From contig DOSU01000154.1 of assembly GCA_003513895.1 (NCBI GenBank), positions 1,886 through 10,161 on the forward strand: DNA of 8,276 nt. Reading direction: 5' to 3'. This document shows positions 6,753 through 8,276 of this stretch, piece by piece. Each line of letters opens with the position of its first letter. The stretch's first letter is position 1. The translations under genes were made by a program, and so were the position numbers. The stretch is from Rikenellaceae bacterium. GTDB lineage: Bacteria; Bacteroidota; Bacteroidia; Bacteroidales; UBA932. The notes under the pieces are model-generated. The model ran no database searches. It was not told where the DNA came from and was given only the letters and a program-made list of their open reading frames with translations.

Positions 6753-6823
6753 TGCGGGATCGTCTAATGGTAGGACGATAGCCTTTGGAGCTATCTATCA
6801 TGGTTCGAATCCATGTCCCGCAA
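6753..6823 (+). tRNA. tRNA-Gln (UUG)
   Basis: All arms can be drawn by eye. The acceptor stem TGCGGGA (6753-6759) pairs with TCCCGCA (6816-6822) and the discriminator is A6823. The D arm is GTCT-AATGGTA-GGAC. The anticodon stem ATAGC/GCTAT encloses the loop CTTTGGA, which puts TTG (6785-6787) in the anticodon position, reading CAA for glutamine. The T arm is CATGG-TTCGAAT-CCATG. The U1-A72 closing pair is a known feature of bacterial tRNA-Gln. The gene does not encode the 3' CCA; the bases after A6823 are CTAG, so the cell must add CCA enzymatically. The last 17 bases around its 3' end are repeated downstream at 6936-6952, so this gene has probably served as an integration target. Confidence 0.93.
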
Positions 6824-6825
6824 CT
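6809..6825 (+). repeat. direct repeat copy 1 (tRNA-Gln 3' end; candidate att site)
   Basis: ATCCATGTCCCGCAACT covers the T-stem and acceptor 3' strand of the tRNA and two bases beyond it. An identical 17-base copy is found at 6936-6952. Duplication of a tRNA 3' end is the classic mark left by site-specific integration into a tRNA gene. Confidence 0.8.
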
Positions 6826-6866
6826 AGATACAAAAACCCTCCTTGTGAGGGTCTTTTTGTATCTAG
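6824..6866. terminator. long-stem terminator after tRNA-Gln
   Basis: CTAGATACAAAAA (6824-6836) and CCCTC (6837-6841) pair with GAGGG (6847-6851) and, after a two-base bulge, TTTTTGTATCTAG (6854-6866). The GC-rich core followed by TCTTTTT is a normal terminator for the tRNA. The A-tract on the left lets it work in the reverse direction as well. The outer 13-bp perfect extension is longer than needed for termination. Confidence 0.85.
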
Positions 6867-6868
6867 AA

Positions 6869-6941
6869 GTGGATAATGGGATTTGAATCCGTTTACGAGG
6901 TTCGTTAATCCTGAGTCATCGAAGGATACGGGATTATCCAT
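6869..6941. repeat. tRNA-like folded sequence, possibly a decayed tRNA on the minus strand
   Basis: GTGGATAAT (6869-6877) pairs with ATTATCCAT (6933-6941), one pair being G-U. Within it are two smaller hairpins, GGATT-tg-AATCC and ATCCT-...-AGGAT, giving a cloverleaf-like outline. Read on the minus strand it has a 7-base acceptor-like stem TGGATAA/TTATCCA and a T-loop-like TTCAAAT, but the T-stem is mispaired and no proper D arm or anticodon loop can be drawn. It is therefore not called a tRNA. Confidence 0.5.
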
Positions 6942-6952
6942 GTCCCGCAACT
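6936..6952 (+). repeat. direct repeat copy 2 (candidate att site)
   Basis: This is an exact copy of 6809-6825, with a start-to-start distance of 127 bp. It is not part of a functional tRNA. It ends six bases before the stop codon of the coiled-coil gene on the minus strand. Confidence 0.8.
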
Positions 6953-6958
6953 TTGAAC

Positions 6959-7258
6959 CTATACTGAGATGACTTTTTGTTCAATTTTATGTACTCTTTT
7001 TTCTAATTCATCATATTCTTCTCTGGTTGGAGAATCATCTTCGAGATATGCAAGTTGTTTACCAATTTTGTCGATCCTTTTTGTTAAATTATTTCCAACT
7101 TTCACAACCCTTTCCTCAAGAGTGTCTATTCTACCCTCTAATCCATCTATTCTGCCGTCCAGTTTTTCACCTAACTTATCGATTTTTACTACTAATTCCT
7201 GCTTGAGAGCATTTTGTCCAGAAATTATAGCCTGAAGCATTTTCTTGGTATCATCCAT
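6959..7258 (-). CDS. 99-aa coiled-coil protein
   Basis: This small, highly charged protein is dominated by heptad repeats. From about residue 20 to 72 it reads as a continuous coiled coil (VVKIDKLGEKLDGRIDGLEG and onward), with internally repeated GRIDGLEGRIDTLEER units. A short break follows at DDSPTREEYDE, then a second coil LEKRVHKIEQKVISV. It has no membrane segment or catalytic motif. Such proteins often form trimers or tetramers and can be structural or regulatory partners; the specific role cannot be read from the sequence. The ATG at 7258 has no Shine-Dalgarno, but a good promoter ends only about 3 nt upstream, so it is probably translated from a leaderless mRNA. It is transcribed divergently from the GIY-YIG gene, and its end abuts the tRNA-derived repeat. 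Confidence 0.8.
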   Translation of the reverse strand: MDDTKKMLQAIISGQNALKQELVVKIDKLGEKLDGRIDGLEGRIDTLEERVVKVGNNLTKRIDKIGKQLAYLEDDSPTREEYDELEKRVHKIEQKVISV

Positions 7259-7267
7259 AGTATAAAA

Positions 7268-7296
7268 AGTATATTCGGTTTGTTTGCACTTTTCAA
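7268..7296 (-). promoter_or_regulatory. promoter of the coiled-coil gene
   Basis: The minus strand has TTGAAA (7296-7291), a 17-base spacer and TATACT (7273-7268). The predicted start near 7261 lies about 3 nt before the ATG, which predicts a leaderless transcript and explains the lack of a ribosome-binding site. Confidence 0.65.
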
Positions 7297-7299
7297 TTA

Positions 7300-7328
7300 T
7301 TGAATATGCATCAAACTAATCTTAATAT
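7300..7328 (+). promoter_or_regulatory. promoter of the GIY-YIG gene
   Basis: TTGAAT (7300-7305), a 17-base spacer and TAATAT (7323-7328) form a good promoter whose start falls near 7335, three bases before the ATG at 7338. Its -35 box and that of the divergent gene lie on opposite arms of the 13-bp palindrome TTCAAT-T-ATTGAA (7292-7304). Confidence 0.6.
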
Positions 7329-7338
7329 ATTAAGATTA
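7317..7338. repeat. 22-bp perfect palindrome over the -10 box and start site
   Basis: TAATCTTAATA (7317-7327) is followed directly by its reverse complement (7328-7338). It covers the -10 box and the predicted transcription start of the GIY-YIG gene and ends on the first base of its ATG. This placement suits an operator for a dimeric repressor. As it has no loop it is less likely to act as an RNA hairpin. Confidence 0.65.
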
Positions 7339-7631
7339 TGATTAGGTTGAATGCCCTGAGTGACCAAAGGGAGTCAAAGGATTGCTACTATGTTTACATT
7401 CTTCGTACTTCCTCAAACACCCTTTATATCGGCCAGACAAATAATTTAGAAAAAAGGTTAAATGAACATAAAAGTAAAAATGGCAAATCTGCTAAATATA
7501 TTAGATACTTTGATTCGTTTAAGTTAGTTTATTCAGAACAATATCTTACTAGAATTGAGGCTATGAGGAGAGAATATCAATTAAAACAGTGGACTAAAGC
7601 AAAAAAGGAAGCATTAATTGCTGGAAATTAA
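7338..7631 (+). CDS. GIY-YIG nuclease family protein (UPF0213/YhbQ-like)
   Basis: This 97-residue protein has the complete single-domain GIY-YIG fold. The first strand carries YYVYILRTSS (residues 17-26) and the second carries TLYIGQTNNLEKRLNEH, which includes the catalytic arginine. The helix IEAMRREYQLKQW near the end contains the conserved glutamate that binds the metal. Such domains nick or cut DNA in homing enzymes and repair nucleases, while stand-alone small members of this type have poorly known roles and are often mobile. The first 16 residues (MIRLNALSDQRESKDC) precede the usual family start and are encoded by a short repeat-like sequence. There is no ribosome-binding site; a promoter ends three bases before the ATG, and a TTG at 7347 is an alternative start. 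Its stop codon overlaps that of the convergent recombinase remnant. Confidence 0.9.
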   Translation: MIRLNALSDQRESKDCYYVYILRTSSNTLYIGQTNNLEKRLNEHKSKNGKSAKYIRYFDSFKLVYSEQYLTRIEAMRREYQLKQWTKAKKEALIAGN

Positions 7632-8048
7632 GCTGTTATTGTTATTAATGTGACTAGCCAATCTAACACTTCCTTGTCCCAAGGTTTTTGTACCCAATTC
7701 TCATCTTTTTTTAAGTATCTTTTTTGGGCAGCTGCCCAAAAAGTTCGAATAGCATCTATATCCGCCAACCAGTGCCCGTCTATTATAAGTTTCTCCTGTT
7801 TTCTTAGTACTGAAAACACTGGATTTTCAACCACTTTCCATAGCTTTTTATCCTTTACGTATATCTTGTCAAAGAATAACCTCAGGTAATGTCTCTTTAG
7901 AAAATCAGGGGCTTCCATATAAGTTTGATAAATGTTTGTGGTCAGAGACAAAACCTCATCTATTAAACGATAATCAATCTTGGCTTTGGTTTTTAGCTCA
8001 TATATCTGTTGCTCAAATTCGCCGTAATAAAAGGGATGAGACGGGATG
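7628..8048 (-). pseudogene. serine recombinase, C-terminal remnant
   Basis: The frame from about 8047 down to a TAA at 7628 encodes the end of a large serine recombinase. It starts HPFYYGEF, a motif from the recombinase domain, and passes directly into the coiled-coil part (EQQIYELKTKAKIDYRLIDE). It then has the conserved tail TYMEAPDFLKRHYLRLFFDK, WKVVENPVFSVLRKQEKL and IIDGHWLAD. The catalytic resolvase domain with its serine, and the zinc-ribbon region, are absent. No ATG, GTG or TTG occurs in this frame before TTG at 7951, so the intact fragment cannot be translated from its own start. The region after WLAD (residues such as IRTFWAAAQKRYLKKDENW) does not fit the family and reads into a 22-bp palindrome. 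This is a truncated gene left by deletion or rearrangement. Such enzymes integrate or excise elements, which fits the tRNA 3'-end repeat nearby. Confidence 0.8.
7721..7742. repeat. 22-bp perfect GC-centred palindrome
   Basis: TTTTTGGGCAG (7721-7731) is followed directly by its reverse complement (7732-7742). It lies inside the 3' end of the recombinase remnant. It has Ts before and As after the GC core on both strands and no loop, the wrong layout for a terminator, so a DNA-binding or recombination site, or an insertion scar, is more likely. Confidence 0.55.
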
Positions 8049-8228
8049 TCAGCGGTTACTGCTGCTTTCGTCTACAATTTCTCCTTCCACAATCATTTCT
8101 TTGTCAAATTCGGACAGATATGATTTTCTTTTAGGCTGCTGATTGTTACCCTTTTTTTTCAAAAGATAAAAAAGGAAAAGAGGTATCAGGAATAAAAATA
8201 TCTTTTTGATGATAATAAACTGAATCAT
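8049..8228 (-). CDS. 59-aa single-helix membrane protein
   Basis: This small gene starts at the ATG 8228-8226 and ends with TGA at 8049. The N-terminal half MIQFIIIKKIFLFLIPLFLF is one hydrophobic helix, followed by a basic KKKGNNQQPKRK stretch and an acidic tail EFDKEMIVEGEIVDESSSN. The charge pattern suggests an anchored protein with the tail in the cytoplasm, by the positive-inside rule. I do not recognise a family. The ATG overlaps the stop of the preceding gene as TGATG, so the two are translationally coupled. Directly behind its stop codon the recombinase remnant begins, so its downstream context, and perhaps its own 3' end, has been changed by rearrangement. Confidence 0.7.
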   Translation of the reverse strand: MIQFIIIKKIFLFLIPLFLFYLLKKKGNNQQPKRKSYLSEFDKEMIVEGEIVDESSSNR

Positions 8229-8276
8229 CAGCGTAGTTTACTTAATATTTCACCCAGCTTTTTTATCTCCTCTCCG
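8228..8276 (-). CDS. 3' end of an unidentified gene (partial)
   Basis: The last 15 residues of a protein (GEEIKKLGEILSKLR) run from the window edge to a TGA whose final base is also the first base of the next ATG. The piece reads as an amphipathic helix. The family cannot be judged from so little. The overlap with the 59-residue gene is the main evidence that this is a real coding end. Confidence 0.55.
   Translation of the reverse strand, partial: GEEIKKLGEILSKLR

Noticed and set aside
6869..6941. Second functional tRNA on the minus strand
   Set aside because: An acceptor-like stem and a T-loop-like sequence exist, but the T-stem is mispaired and no D arm or anticodon loop can be drawn.
7721..7742. 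Rho-independent terminator between convergent genes
   Set aside because: The T and A tracts are on the wrong sides of the GC core for both strands and there is no loop.
8130..8170. Frameshift in the A/T-rich run of the 59-residue gene
   Set aside because: A careful count of the homopolymers gives one uninterrupted frame from ATG 8228 to TGA 8049.
1..8276. TGA recoded as glycine (code 25)
   Set aside because: TGA codons sit at sensible gene ends (8049, and 8228 in a TGATG overlap), and the long gene has no in-frame TGA.
1..8276. CRISPR array
   Set aside because: No regularly spaced identical repeats were seen; the only exact longer direct repeat is the 17-bp tRNA 3'-end copy.

Overview
The window looks like a piece of a Candidate Phyla Radiation (Patescibacteria) genome, perhaps from the Microgenomates side. 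The reasons are indirect: AT-rich sequence, mostly weak or absent Shine-Dalgarno signals, promoters that place transcription starts almost on the start codon, a very large protein of unknown family next to tiny hypothetical proteins, and a serine-recombinase C-terminus of a type I associate with this group. TGA acts as an ordinary stop (for example at 8049 and 8228), which argues against the TGA-as-glycine codes of Gracilibacteria and Absconditabacteria. No ribosomal or other marker gene is present, so the placement is an inference.

Left part (1-1095): the tail of an upstream gene, a four-helix membrane protein 16 nt behind it, a short doubtful ORF with a TTG start, then a non-coding stretch holding two adjacent, related hairpins (903-956 and 956-1006).

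Centre (1096-6381): a two-gene unit. A 113-residue helical protein is followed after 3 nt by a 1630-residue protein. Most of the large protein is predicted helical with divergent internal repeats. Its last ~250 residues carry a convincing nucleotidyltransferase domain of the class I (archaeal CCA-adding/poly(A)-polymerase/OAS-like) type: GSTARGS, DYDFD, a third acidic strand ILDID, and a GGMGG element like the GGFSGY of archaeal CCA enzymes. Just before it lies a second module with a similar GS...YDSDTSL pattern, which may be a degenerate relative. This pair is the best candidate for something undescribed. A strong bidirectional terminator closes it and the convergent small gene.

Right part (6382-8276): a two-helix DUF378 protein with a perfect Shine-Dalgarno sequence; a tRNA-Gln(UUG) gene without encoded CCA; a 17-bp direct copy of that tRNA's 3' end 127 bp downstream, next to a folded tRNA-like sequence; a coiled-coil protein and a GIY-YIG endonuclease transcribed divergently from a compact, palindrome-rich 79-bp promoter region; and a 5'-truncated serine recombinase fused behind a small membrane-protein gene. 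The tRNA 3'-end repeat, the recombinase remnant and the mobile-type nuclease together suggest the scar or edge of an integrated element.
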